A DNA stretch of 15,963 bases from NCBI GenBank assembly GCA_900769475.1, contig CAAGGQ010000016.1, positions 1 to 15,963 on the forward strand, in the 5' to 3' direction. The position numbers and the translations under genes were made by a program. Below the pieces are notes generated by a model that was not told where the DNA came from, searched no databases, and was given only the letters and a program-made list of their open reading frames with translations. This document shows, in pieces, positions 6,957 to 13,986 of this stretch; within the stretch, counting starts at the first letter, position 1; every line of letters starts with the position of its first letter. Source of the stretch: Clostridia bacterium (lineage in GTDB: Bacteria > Bacillota > Clostridia > Oscillospirales > CAG-272).

Positions 6957-7973
6957 ATGAAGATCGGTGAAGTTGAATTGAAGCACGGCCTGTGCCTGGC
7001 CCCTTTGGCGGGAGTGAGTGACCGCTCCTTTCGCCGTTTGGCACGTCGCTTTGGTGCCGAGTACACCGTGAGCGAGATGGTGTCGGCCAAGGCGCTTTGC
7101 TACGAGCAGAGGGGAAAGGCCGGAGGGGACCGTATCTATCGCACCGCCCCCTTGGCGGCGGTGCTGCGGGAAGAGGCGCCCATGGCGGTTCAGCTCTTTG
7201 GGGCCGAGCCTGCCTTTATGGCCGAGGCGGCCCGCCTGCTGGAGAGCGGCGAGTACCTGGGCAACGAGAGCGAGATCCCCCCTGCGGTCATCGACGTCAA
7301 TATGGGCTGTCCCATGCACAAGATTGTGGGCAACGGGGAGGGGAGCGCTCTGATGAAGGATCCCGCCCTGGCGGCGTCCGTCGTTCGTGCCATGACCGCG
7401 GCGGTCAAGCTTCCCGTGACCGTAAAGATCCGTGCGGGCTGGGATGCCGAGCATATCAACGCGGTGGAAATGGCCAAGCGCTTGGAGGATGCCGGCGCGT
7501 CCATGATCTGCGTTCATGGCAGAACCCGGGAGCAGATGTACGCCCCCGGTGCCGATTGGGAGATCATTGGAAGGGTAAAGGAGGCCGTTCGCGTTCCCGT
7601 GGTGGGGAATGGCGATATCTTTTCGGCGTCGGACGCCCTTCGCATGCTGGAGCAGACCGGGTGCGACGGCGTAATGATCGCTCGCGGAGCCCAGGGGAAT
7701 CCCTGGATCTTTCGGGAGGTGGCCTGCGCCCTGGAGGGAGTGGACTACACGCCTCCCACCCTGGAGGAGCGGTTGGAGGTGGCCATGGAGCACGCCCGCG
7801 CCATGGTGGAGCACAAGGGCGAGCGCGTGGGGCTCGCCGAGAGCCGAAAGCACATGGCCTGGTATCTCACGGGAGTGCGCGGTGCCGCGGCGGCACGGGG
7901 CGGCATTATGCAGTGTCGAACCCTGGAGGATTTTGCCGCGATCTTTGCCTCCTTGCTTCAAAATGAAAATTAG
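6957..7973 (+). CDS. dusB: tRNA-dihydrouridine synthase (DusB-like)
   Basis: A 338-residue FMN- and NADPH-dependent enzyme that reduces uridines in the D-loop of tRNA. TIM-barrel motifs in order: LAPLAGVSDRSFR (14-26), AVQLFG (77-82), DVNMGCPMHK with catalytic C118, KIRAGWD (157-163), HGRTREQMY (187-195), VGNGDIFS (216-223) and MIARGAQGNPWIF (240-252). A helical C-terminal tRNA-binding domain follows. Start ATG 6957 has GAGG 8 nt upstream. The DusB subfamily is the usual one in Bacillota, often called nifR3-like; the exact target uridine is not visible. No strong terminator lies before the rpsU promoter, so some read-through into rpsU is possible. Confidence 0.94.
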   Translation: MKIGEVELKHGLCLAPLAGVSDRSFRRLARRFGAEYTVSEMVSAKALCYEQRGKAGGDRIYRTAPLAAVLREEAPMAVQLFGAEPAFMAEAARLLESGEYLGNESEIPPAVIDVNMGCPMHKIVGNGEGSALMKDPALAASVVRAMTAAVKLPVTVKIRAGWDAEHINAVEMAKRLEDAGASMICVHGRTREQMYAPGADWEIIGRVKEAVRVPVVGNGDIFSASDALRMLEQTGCDGVMIARGAQGNPWIFREVACALEGVDYTPPTLEERLEVAMEHARAMVEHKGERVGLAESRKHMAWYLTGVRGAAAARGGIMQCRTLEDFAAIFASLLQNEN

Positions 7974-8007
7974 TCCCGGAAAAAATGAGAAAAAAGCAAA
8001 AAAGCTC

Positions 8008-8036
8008 TTGACAGAAGAGGAAAAATCGTGTATAAT
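8008..8036 (+). promoter_or_regulatory. Consensus SigA promoter of rpsU
   Basis: Perfect TTGACA (8008-8013), 17-nt spacer, perfect TATAAT (8031-8036); predicted start near 8043. Confidence 0.93.
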
Positions 8037-8042
8037 ACTAAA

Positions 8043-8082
8043 AGATAATTTTGGATAGGGATATGTTCCCACGATATTATCT
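8043..8082 (+). promoter_or_regulatory. Hairpin leader at the 5' end of the rpsU transcript
   Basis: Starting at the predicted +1, AGATAAT (8043-8049) pairs perfectly with ATTATCT (8076-8082), enclosing a second short stem GGGA/TCCC (8058-8061 with 8067-8070). The remaining leader runs to GGAGG at 8101. Could stabilise the mRNA 5' end or serve as a binding site for feedback control by S21; the latter is inference only. Confidence 0.4.
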
Positions 8083-8113
8083 CTTGGTTACCGGTAGAGG
8101 GGAGGGATAAAGA

Positions 8114-8290
8114 ATGGCAGAGATCAGAGTTAAGGAAGGCGAGTCTTTGGACAGCGCTCTTCGTCGTTTTAAACGTGCAACCGCCCGTTCCGGCGTCCTC
8201 ACCGAGCTTCGCAAGAGAGAACACTATGAGAAGCCGAGCGTGAAACGCAAGAAGAAATCTGAAGCAGCCAGAAAGCGCAAGTACAAATAA
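8114..8290 (+). CDS. rpsU: 30S ribosomal protein S21
   Basis: A 58-residue basic protein of the small ribosomal subunit, important for initiation. The start MAEIRVKEGESLDSALRRF is the S21 signature, followed by KRATARSGVLTELRKREHYEKPS and a Lys/Arg-rich tail ending KKKSEAARKRKYK. GGAGG (8101-8105) is 8 nt before ATG. Length fits Bacillota S21 (57-60). Its own consensus promoter and strong terminator make it a single-gene transcript. In many Bacillota rpsU lies beside yqeY; here it does not. Confidence 0.97.
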   Translation: MAEIRVKEGESLDSALRRFKRATARSGVLTELRKREHYEKPSVKRKKKSEAARKRKYK

Positions 8291-8298
8291 TTGCGCAG

Positions 8299-8337
8299 AA
8301 AATAACCGAACGGTGTTTTGCACCGTTCGGTTATTTT
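8299..8337 (+). terminator. Intrinsic terminator of rpsU
   Basis: A 17-bp perfect stem (8299-8315 with 8321-8337, loop TTTTG) running into a T-tract. Confidence 0.95.
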
Positions 8338-8344
8338 TTATAAA
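8317..8344 (+). promoter_or_regulatory. Possible weak promoter of the sigma operon, inside the rpsU terminator
   Basis: TTTGCA (8317-8322), 16-nt spacer, TATAAA (8339-8344), with a predicted start near 8351, directly before the inverted repeat at 8352. Weak match; an autoregulated ECF-type promoter could lie in the same interval, but I cannot identify one. Confidence 0.25.
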
Positions 8345-8351
8345 ATTTTCT

Positions 8352-8377
8352 TTTTCCTTCCAAAGTTGGAAGGAAAA
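8352..8377 (+). repeat. 12-bp perfect inverted repeat upstream of the sigma-factor gene
   Basis: TTTTCCTTCCAA (8352-8363) and TTGGAAGGAAAA (8366-8377) are exact inverted copies separated by two bases. No T-tract follows on the + strand, so it is not a terminator for rpsU, which already has one. It sits 42 nt before the sigma gene and could be an operator or a 5'-end hairpin of the operon mRNA. Confidence 0.6.
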
Positions 8378-8418
8378 GCGGAGTATAGAGATGAAAGCCT
8401 TGAGAAAGGAGCGCAACC

Positions 8419-8973
8419 ATGAAGGACGCCTTACTTGTGGATCTGTTTTGGCAGCGAGACGAAACGGCTGTTGAGACCATGCAGAAGCACTACCGAGCAT
8501 ATTTACATAAGGTAGCCTACCAGATCCTTGGGGACGAGCTGGATTGCGAGGAGATCGTAAACGACGTTTACTTGGCTCTTTGGAATTCCATACCGCCCCA
8601 CCGACCCGAAAATTTGCGGGCGTACGCCGCAAAGATCACCCGCCGCCTTGCCATAAAGCGATACGAGCAAAAAAAGGCACAAAAGCGGGTGGCATCCGAG
8701 TATGCCGTGTCGTTGGAGGAGCTGCGGGAGGTGGGAGGTGACGTCGCCGCCCCCGAGGAGCATCCCGAGGAGCTGGGAAGGTGTATCAGCGCGTTTCTGC
8801 GGGAGCGGAGCCCAAAGGAGCGCAGGATCTTTCTCCGTCGGTATTACTATGCCGACCCCGTGGAGCAGATTGCCAGGGGGGAAGGGGTCAGCGCGTCCGC
8901 GGTCTATAAGGCCCTGGGGACGCTGCGCGAGGCTTTGCGAACCTATTTAATAAAGGAGGGATATTCCCTATGA
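8419..8973 (+). CDS. ECF-type RNA polymerase sigma factor
   Basis: 184 residues. Region 2 (about 18-92) shows HYRAYLHKVAYQILGD, the DCEEIVNDVYLALWNSIP core-binding/-10 recognition helix and RAYAAKITRRLAIKRYEQ. Region 4 (about 122-178) shows SPKERRIFLRRYYY and the helix-turn-helix PVEQIARGEGVSASAVYKALGTLREALR. A short acidic linker replaces region 3, as in ECF factors. GAAAGGAG lies 7 nt before ATG 8419. Its stop overlaps the next gene's start (ATGA, 8970-8973), the common arrangement of a sigma factor with its anti-sigma factor. The genes it controls probably include its own operon. The stimulus is unknown. Confidence 0.93.
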   Translation: MKDALLVDLFWQRDETAVETMQKHYRAYLHKVAYQILGDELDCEEIVNDVYLALWNSIPPHRPENLRAYAAKITRRLAIKRYEQKKAQKRVASEYAVSLEELREVGGDVAAPEEHPEELGRCISAFLRERSPKERRIFLRRYYYADPVEQIARGEGVSASAVYKALGTLREALRTYLIKEGYSL

Positions 8974-9695
8974 AATATGAGGAATTATCGAGAGCGTTGG
9001 AGTTTTTGGACGAGGATCTGTTATTGGAGGCCGACGCGGCGCGGACGGTCGCCGGGGTCGGCGTGATAAAGCGAAACCGTTGGATGCAGCTCATAAAACA
9101 ACCCCGCAGTTGGATTTCTGCCGCCTGCATCCTGCTGTCGGTCAGCCTCCTGGCGGTGACCCTGCTCCTGGGCAGTATGCATGGCTTTTATTTGGGGCCG
9201 TTGGAAGGGGTAGAAAGTGGTGAAACTGAAAATATGCAAGGGGTAAAATCACCGGTACCAAATTCCGTGTGGTCGTCAGGAAATGAATTGCCTCAATTTG
9301 CCGAGGCGAATAACTTTGTTATTTACAAAGGTGGAAGGCATAACTACATTAGTGGAGCAGAACATTGGAAACAGTTTTATGCCGCAACGCAACGGAATGA
9401 GCCCGCGACGATTTATGTTATTGATTTTAATGAGGATCAAAGTGTGAGTTTGTTCTTTTGCGTGCAATATGATGGAACGGATTACTCCCTAACAAGATAT
9501 AACGAGAAAGGAGAAATTGAAACTGTAGAAAAATTTCAATATTTGCTCCTTATTGATGTTGTCACCTGGCATATTTTCTGCCTTTCGAATGAACCGGAGT
9601 ATAAGGATCGTCCGCCGTCTACGTCATCTCAGTGGCACCCTGCCGATCAAGAGGAGTATACATGGGTGTGTGAGTATCCAATATACATTCAATAA
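8970..9695 (+). CDS. Single-pass membrane protein, probable anti-sigma factor
   Basis: 241 residues. The N-terminal cytoplasmic part (1-46) begins MKYEELSRALEFLDEDLLLEA, which resembles the N-terminus of clostridial membrane proteins encoded after ECF sigma genes. One membrane segment (about 49-70) follows, then an extracellular domain (71-241). That domain contains EHWKQFYAATQRNEPATIYVIDF and VQYDGTDYSL, loosely like DUF4362-type domains (W..FY...G....I then YDG); this is a recollection, not a search. Start is fixed by the ATGA overlap and GGAGGG (8956-8961) upstream. Codon use becomes AT-rich from about residue 83, the start of the extracellular part. No zinc-binding HxxxCxxC anti-sigma motif is present. 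Likely holds the sigma factor at the membrane until a signal arrives. Confidence 0.72.
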   Translation: MKYEELSRALEFLDEDLLLEADAARTVAGVGVIKRNRWMQLIKQPRSWISAACILLSVSLLAVTLLLGSMHGFYLGPLEGVESGETENMQGVKSPVPNSVWSSGNELPQFAEANNFVIYKGGRHNYISGAEHWKQFYAATQRNEPATIYVIDFNEDQSVSLFFCVQYDGTDYSLTRYNEKGEIETVEKFQYLLLIDVVTWHIFCLSNEPEYKDRPPSTSSQWHPADQEEYTWVCEYPIYIQ

Positions 9696-9714
9696 AAAAT
9701 AAAGGAGAAGGCTT

Positions 9715-11745
9715 ATGAAGCAAAAGATTTTTGGTTGTTTTTTATTAATTTTTGCAATGATAATAGCATTACCTATATTGTGTTTTGCGGAAGAAGTCAC
9801 AGAAGAAGTCACGGAAGAATCTGTCGAATTTGATGGAACAAGTGTAGTTTTCAGTGTTGATTGTTCTTCTGGCTTTTTTGAGAACAGTTTAAATAATACC
9901 ATACTAAGTAGTTCTACCTGGCCTACAACCCCCAATGGGAACGATGTTACTTGGGCACGGAGACGAACAGAAGCTGTAACATCAGAAACTTTACGCACCA
10001 CGCTACATGATGAAATGGCAAGTCAGCATTCTATAAGAAAATATTTGGGTGTTGCGAGTACAGTATATAACTGCCATTCCTATGCTTGGAATAGCCAAGA
10101 TATTGGCTATAACTTGTATTGGATTGATTGGCCTGAAGATTATATTACAGATGGGAGTTATACGCTTGTAACGGGTACCCCAAAACCGGGAGATATTGTT
10201 TGCTATGTTGACGAAGATAGCCCTGTGGGGTATCAGAGAATACATTCTGCAATTCTTGTTAAAATAGTGGGTAATTATAATAACCTCTCTGGCATTATTG
10301 TTCAATCTAAGTGGGGAGATTATGGATTGTATGAACATTACGGCAATCAAAGTCCTTATCCTGCCACCGATTCTGTGGAATATTATAGATTGACTGGACA
10401 TTCGACCCATACCTTTGCCTATTCCGCCAATAATTCTTTTATGGGTTACGATGCAGAGGATATGGATGATTGCCACGCAAAGTATTGCACAGGTTGTGGC
10501 GTAACGATATGGGAAGAACATTTTGAATCTTCTTATGTTTCTGCCTCGACGGATATCCATAATATCTATTGTGCTTGTGGACATCTTATGGAATCTGAAG
10601 CACATTCCTATTCCGTTAAAAATGTTGGAGATGATTTCAAACACGCCATGCAATGCGCATGTGGACATATTAGCTCTTATATAGACCACACGTTTTCCTA
10701 TACGGAGACGGATGCAAGCACGCATACCAAATATTGTACTGTGTGTTACCATGAGGTGATCGAACCGCATTTTGGAGAAATTATCAACGCTGTAAATAAC
10801 GGTACGACGCACACGCTAACCTGTGAATGTAGCCAAACGGTAACAGAAGCACATTCCTACAACAGTTGTGTGCCTTTGGATGATGAACTACACAAAGATG
10901 TCTGTATTTGCGGCTCCTTTATTACCGCAGAGCACAATCTGGTAGCCACCAGTATGGACACTGCCTACCATAATGTATCTTGTGAGGAATGTGGCTATGA
11001 GGCGGAATTAACGCATACGTTTGGTTATACCTCCCTTGGCTCTCAAACCCATCGTAGAACCTGCACCGTTTGCGGAGATTTTTACGATGAGGATCATGAT
11101 TTGAACATGGTTGTGGAGTACGATGCGGCCGAGCACACGGTAAAATGTGCTTGCAACTACCAAATTACTCAAGGCCATATCCGCATGGACTATACCTCCA
11201 CCACCCACACCGGCGAGTGCCGTGTTTGTGACCATGTTTCCTATACCAATGAAACTCACACCATTGTGTATATCAACAACGGCGACGGCACCCACACCCG
11301 CGCTTGTACCGGGTGCGAGTATAGCGCAACCGAGCTTCACGATTGCGTTTATACGCCTATCGACATCCACGGTCATGATGCCGTTTGTCAGTATTGCAGT
11401 TATGAGGTCGAGGACGAAGCCCATTCTTGGGACGACGGCTACGATGCAGAAGGGAATCACTACAATTACTGTATGCAGTGCGGCTATGAAAGCGACTACG
11501 TTCCCATGACCGCCGAAATGATTGCCGCCCTCTCCCTCGAGGAACAGCGAGCCCTGATGCAGAGCATTCAGACCGCCAACTCCGAGTTTGTTCTCTATCT
11601 TGACGCGGAGCGGGGTGTCCTCTATCAGGATGGCGTTTGCTATCTGTTCTACGTTCCCGCCAACGTGGAGGTATCGGTCTACCTCCAGCCCATAGACCTG
11701 GTTACCACCCAGCCCGTCTATCCTCTTCCCGAAGTTACCGAATAA
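9715..11745 (+). CDS. Secreted protein: Cys/His hydrolase-like domain plus thirteen His/Cys repeats
   Basis: 676 residues, not recognised as a named protein. Signal peptide 1-25 (KQKIF..., hydrophobic core, likely cut after CFA), then an acidic EEVTEEVTEE stretch. Residues about 90-226 look like an NlpC/P60- or CHAP-type fold: YNCHSYAW with C120, KPGDIVCY (157-164), HSAILV with H177 and QSKWGDYGLYEHY (197-209). Residues 232-595 hold thirteen tandem repeats (separate entry). A C-terminal tail (596-676) contains a helix SLEEQRALMQSIQ and a beta-rich end; there is no LPXTG, membrane segment or choline-binding repeat, so it is probably released or held non-covalently. AAAGGAG is 7 nt before ATG, and the anti-sigma gene ends 19 nt upstream, implying one operon. 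Composition is AT-rich up to about residue 475 and GC-rich after. Peptidoglycan or peptide hydrolysis is possible but unproven. Confidence 0.75.
   Translation: MKQKIFGCFLLIFAMIIALPILCFAEEVTEEVTEESVEFDGTSVVFSVDCSSGFFENSLNNTILSSSTWPTTPNGNDVTWARRRTEAVTSETLRTTLHDEMASQHSIRKYLGVASTVYNCHSYAWNSQDIGYNLYWIDWPEDYITDGSYTLVTGTPKPGDIVCYVDEDSPVGYQRIHSAILVKIVGNYNNLSGIIVQSKWGDYGLYEHYGNQSPYPATDSVEYYRLTGHSTHTFAYSANNSFMGYDAEDMDDCHAKYCTGCGVTIWEEHFESSYVSASTDIHNIYCACGHLMESEAHSYSVKNVGDDFKHAMQCACGHISSYIDHTFSYTETDASTHTKYCTVCYHEVIEPHFGEIINAVNNGTTHTLTCECSQTVTEAHSYNSCVPLDDELHKDVCICGSFITAEHNLVATSMDTAYHNVSCEECGYEAELTHTFGYTSLGSQTHRRTCTVCGDFYDEDHDLNMVVEYDAAEHTVKCACNYQITQGHIRMDYTSTTHTGECRVCDHVSYTNETHTIVYINNGDGTHTRACTGCEYSATELHDCVYTPIDIHGHDAVCQYCSYEVEDEAHSWDDGYDAEGNHYNYCMQCGYESDYVPMTAEMIAALSLEEQRALMQSIQTANSEFVLYLDAERGVLYQDGVCYLFYVPANVEVSVYLQPIDLVTTQPVYPLPEVTE
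10408..11499 (+). repeat. Thirteen tandem 27-28-residue His/Cys repeats within the secreted protein
   Basis: Unit starts are at H232, H269, H297, H325, H352, H380, H407, H434, H461, H488, H515, H542 and H570: after a first unit of 37, every step is 27 or 28. Every unit carries H-x3-C-x(1-2)-C (for example H254/C258/C261, H282/C286/C288, H582/C586/C589). The spacing is CxC in units 2, 3, 5, 6 and 9 and CxxC in the others. A bordering His, often as HTF, HSY or HDL, begins the next unit. Two His and two Cys per unit fit tetrahedral zinc sites. DNA identity between units is low, so they are old or diversified copies. Confidence 0.88.
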
Positions 11746-11754
11746 AGAAAACAA

Positions 11755-11781
11755 GCAGGGGATTCCTTCAGGATCCCCTGC
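11755..11781 (-). terminator. Hairpin, best as a minus-strand terminator
   Basis: GCAGGGGATTCC (11755-11766) pairs with GGATCCCCTGC (11771-11781) with one bulged T. On the minus strand the stem is followed by TTGTTTTCTTT, so it would stop transcription coming from the U32 gene; on the + strand no T-run follows. Confidence 0.6.
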
Positions 11782-11792
11782 ACAAATGATGG

Positions 11793-11930
11793 AAAAAAGA
11801 AAGGCTCCCTTGTGCAAAGGGAGCTGTCGCAAAGCGACTGAGGGATTGTTTTTGTGCTATTTTTGCGTTTTTCACAACCCCTCCGCCTCGTTCCTCGGCA
11901 CCTCCCCTTACACAGGGGAGGCTTCTTTTT
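11793..11930. repeat. MITE-like palindromic intergenic repeat
   Basis: About 138 bp with imperfect inverted ends of nearly 60 bp: 11793-11850 and the complement of 11873-11930 share AAAAAGAA, GCTCCC/GCCTCCCC, TGTG-AAGGG(G)AG and GAGGG-TTGT. Internal hairpins: GCTCCCTT/AAGGGAGC (11804-11824), GTCGC/GCGAC (11826-11838) and CCTCCCC/GGGGAGG in the right arm. From memory, such elements are frequent between genes in gut Oscillospiraceae and Lachnospiraceae. No transposase is encoded, and I could not identify a target-site duplication. It may also help to terminate both flanking genes. Confidence 0.75.
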
Positions 11931-11964
11931 ATGTAGCTTTGTCTTAATGAAACAACCTCTTTGA

Positions 11965-13986
11965 TCACTTCAATCTCCGCACCGTGCCCGGCAGAGGGGC
12001 GCCGCTGCGGTAGGCCTGCAGGATCTGTTCTACCTCGCGGGCGCTCTCGGTGGAAAAGAGAAAATGTTGATGGTAACAGCCGTAGCGCTCCAGCACCTCG
12101 GCCTTGTCGCTCATGCCGGTGGGGAGGCTGTTGTACACCACGTTGCGGTGCTCCCACTCCCGCAATACGGGAAAGCTGACGCCACGGCGGTCGGTCAGGG
12201 TGGCGCGGTCGGCCTCGCAGGTCTTGCAATCGGCAATCTCCCGGATCACGCATTTCTCCAGGGTCATCAAGGGCGTTCTTCCGTACACGATCACTCCCGT
12301 GTTGCCGCCCAGGTCGCGGATCTGGGGCAGGGTCAGCTCGGGGGAGAGGAGGATCTCCTCCATTCCCAGGGCCTCCAGCGCCGCCACGCTCTCATTGTTG
12401 GTGGCGTTCAGGCGGAAATCGCCCACGGGGATCAGTCCCGCCCTCCGGATGTGCTCCAGGTGTCCCAAATTCCCCACCAGGGCGTGGGTGGCTTGGTTCT
12501 CCACCGCACGGGCAAGCAGGGCGTCGATCTTCTCCCAATCCCGGGCAAAGATCACCGGGGGGAGCACCACGCCCTCCACTCCGGGGACGTGCTTCTCCAG
12601 GGGCAGGTAGATGCGGTCAAAAAAAGAACGTGCCGCGGGAGGGATCCCGGCGGGATCGTAGAATCGTGCCGAGCGATGCGTCTTTCGATTCCCCTCGGCG
12701 CGCTGTGGATGGAAGGATGCCTCGGACAGAGGCGCGGGCAGGGGACAGCTTTCCTCCTCCCAGGCGGTGAGTGCCCGACGGCGAAGCTCGTTCAGCTTGG
12801 ATACCGGCAGCATCAGTCCCTCGTCCAGCTCCAGAGCAAAGGACTGCACGGCGTAGGACGTGCCGCCGAATTTGGTAAGACTGCGCTCCACGGCCTCTCG
12901 GGTCAGAGGGGCGTTCAGCGCTTCCATGGGAACCTCGCCGCACACCGTAACGCGGCGGGAGGCGTTGGACAGGGTCATTTGCGCGGGCGCGTTGGCGCGG
13001 ATCTGCACCTGCACCTGCAGGGGGATCCGCCGGGTCAGCCCCGTAAAGGGCTCAGCGGCGCGACTGCGGCTCTTATCCTCCTCTGAGCGCACGCCCAGCA
13101 TGCTGTGGCCAATACGCTCTGTAAAGTAACCGTCGGTAAATCCGCCTCGGGAGAAGATCCCCGCAAGGATCTGTATCTCCTGCGGCGTAGCGGCGCGTTC
13201 CTCATCCAGCAAACGGCGCCAGACGCGGACGGTATCGCGGACGTATTCGGGAGATTTCATGCGTCCCTCGATCTTCAGAGATGCCACGCCACTCTCAATG
13301 AGGGCGGGAACGTGGGCGGCCAGGGAGAGATCCTTGAGGGAGAGGGGATAGCCCTGGCGTTTTCCGCAGGCGTAGGGCAGGCGGCAGGGCTGGGCACATT
13401 CGCCGCGGTTGCCGCTGCGTCCTCCCACCACCGAGGAAAACAGGCATTGTCCCGAATGGCTGACGCAGAGGGCTCCGTGGGCAAAGGCTTCGATCTCAAT
13501 GGGGGAATCCTGCACCGTCTTCTTCAGATCCTCAAAGGGGGTCTCACGGGCAATGACCATGCGGGTAAAGCCAAGTTCCGAGAGGAGCGTTCCCATCTCT
13601 GCGTTGTGCCCCGACATTTGGGTGCTGGCGTGAAGCTCGATTTGGGGATAGACCCGATGAATGGCGGCGGCGCCGCCGAGATCAGCCACGATCAGCGCAT
13701 CCACTCCTGCCTCGTAGGCCTCCTTGGCGGCCTCCAAAAAGGCGGGAAGCTCCCGATCGGTTACCAGGGTATTCAGGGTCAGGTAGATCTTTACCCCATA
13801 GGCATGGGCACGCAAAACGGCGGAGCGCAAATCGTCTCCGCCAAAGTTTTTTGCATACATACGGGCATTAAAGGCCGCGCCGCCCAAATAGACGGCATCG
13901 GCTCCTGCCTCAATGGCCGCCTCCAGCGCCAGGGGGGACCCGGCGGGGCAGAGCAGCTCAGGGCGCTGTTTTCTACGATCAAACAT
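11965..13986 (-). CDS. U32 peptidase-family protein (probable Fe-S RNA hydroxylase type)
   Basis: 673 residues, cytoplasmic. N-terminal TIM-barrel start PELLCPAGSPLALEAAIEAGADAVYLGG. The U32 signature lies at 166-184 (EAFAHGALC-x4-G-x-C-x-F-S). Cysteines C174, C181, C197 and C201 (GECAQPC) match the iron-sulfur ligands described for RlhA and TrhP. A second half (about 320-670) repeats barrel-like features. Despite the name, characterised relatives hydroxylate RNA using prephenate (E. coli RlhA at 23S rRNA C2501; TrhP at tRNA U34). The two-lobed length near 650 is closer to RlhA than to the roughly 450-residue TrhP, but I cannot fix the substrate. ATG 13986 overlaps the end of the zapA-like gene by 8 nt and has no clear ribosome binding site, so translation is probably coupled. 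Confidence 0.88.
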   Translation of the reverse strand: MFDRRKQRPELLCPAGSPLALEAAIEAGADAVYLGGAAFNARMYAKNFGGDDLRSAVLRAHAYGVKIYLTLNTLVTDRELPAFLEAAKEAYEAGVDALIVADLGGAAAIHRVYPQIELHASTQMSGHNAEMGTLLSELGFTRMVIARETPFEDLKKTVQDSPIEIEAFAHGALCVSHSGQCLFSSVVGGRSGNRGECAQPCRLPYACGKRQGYPLSLKDLSLAAHVPALIESGVASLKIEGRMKSPEYVRDTVRVWRRLLDEERAATPQEIQILAGIFSRGGFTDGYFTERIGHSMLGVRSEEDKSRSRAAEPFTGLTRRIPLQVQVQIRANAPAQMTLSNASRRVTVCGEVPMEALNAPLTREAVERSLTKFGGTSYAVQSFALELDEGLMLPVSKLNELRRRALTAWEEESCPLPAPLSEASFHPQRAEGNRKTHRSARFYDPAGIPPAARSFFDRIYLPLEKHVPGVEGVVLPPVIFARDWEKIDALLARAVENQATHALVGNLGHLEHIRRAGLIPVGDFRLNATNNESVAALEALGMEEILLSPELTLPQIRDLGGNTGVIVYGRTPLMTLEKCVIREIADCKTCEADRATLTDRRGVSFPVLREWEHRNVVYNSLPTGMSDKAEVLERYGCYHQHFLFSTESAREVEQILQAYRSGAPLPGTVRRLK

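Noticed and set aside
7097..7966. 289-codon second-frame translation within dusB
   Set aside because: Gly/Arg/His-rich frame shadow; dusB has all its family motifs.
8970..9695. Zinc-binding anti-sigma (ZAS) domain
   Set aside because: The HxxxCxxC motif of that family is absent from the cytoplasmic N-terminus.
10408..11499. Possible CRISPR-like or nucleotide tandem repeat array
   Set aside because: The periodicity (81-84 nt) is seen only in the protein; nucleotide units are dissimilar and there are no constant repeats or spacers.
8419..11745. Toxin-antitoxin, phage-defence or contact-dependent toxin system
   Set aside because: No immunity-like gene, nuclease motif, secretion-system marker or defence-associated domain is visible; the data support only a sigma-controlled exported protein.
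10003..11832. Minus-strand open frames opposite the secreted protein (10003-10812 and 11008-11832)
   Set aside because: No start signals or recognisable motifs; the regular spacing of residues comes from the His/Cys repeats on the other strand.
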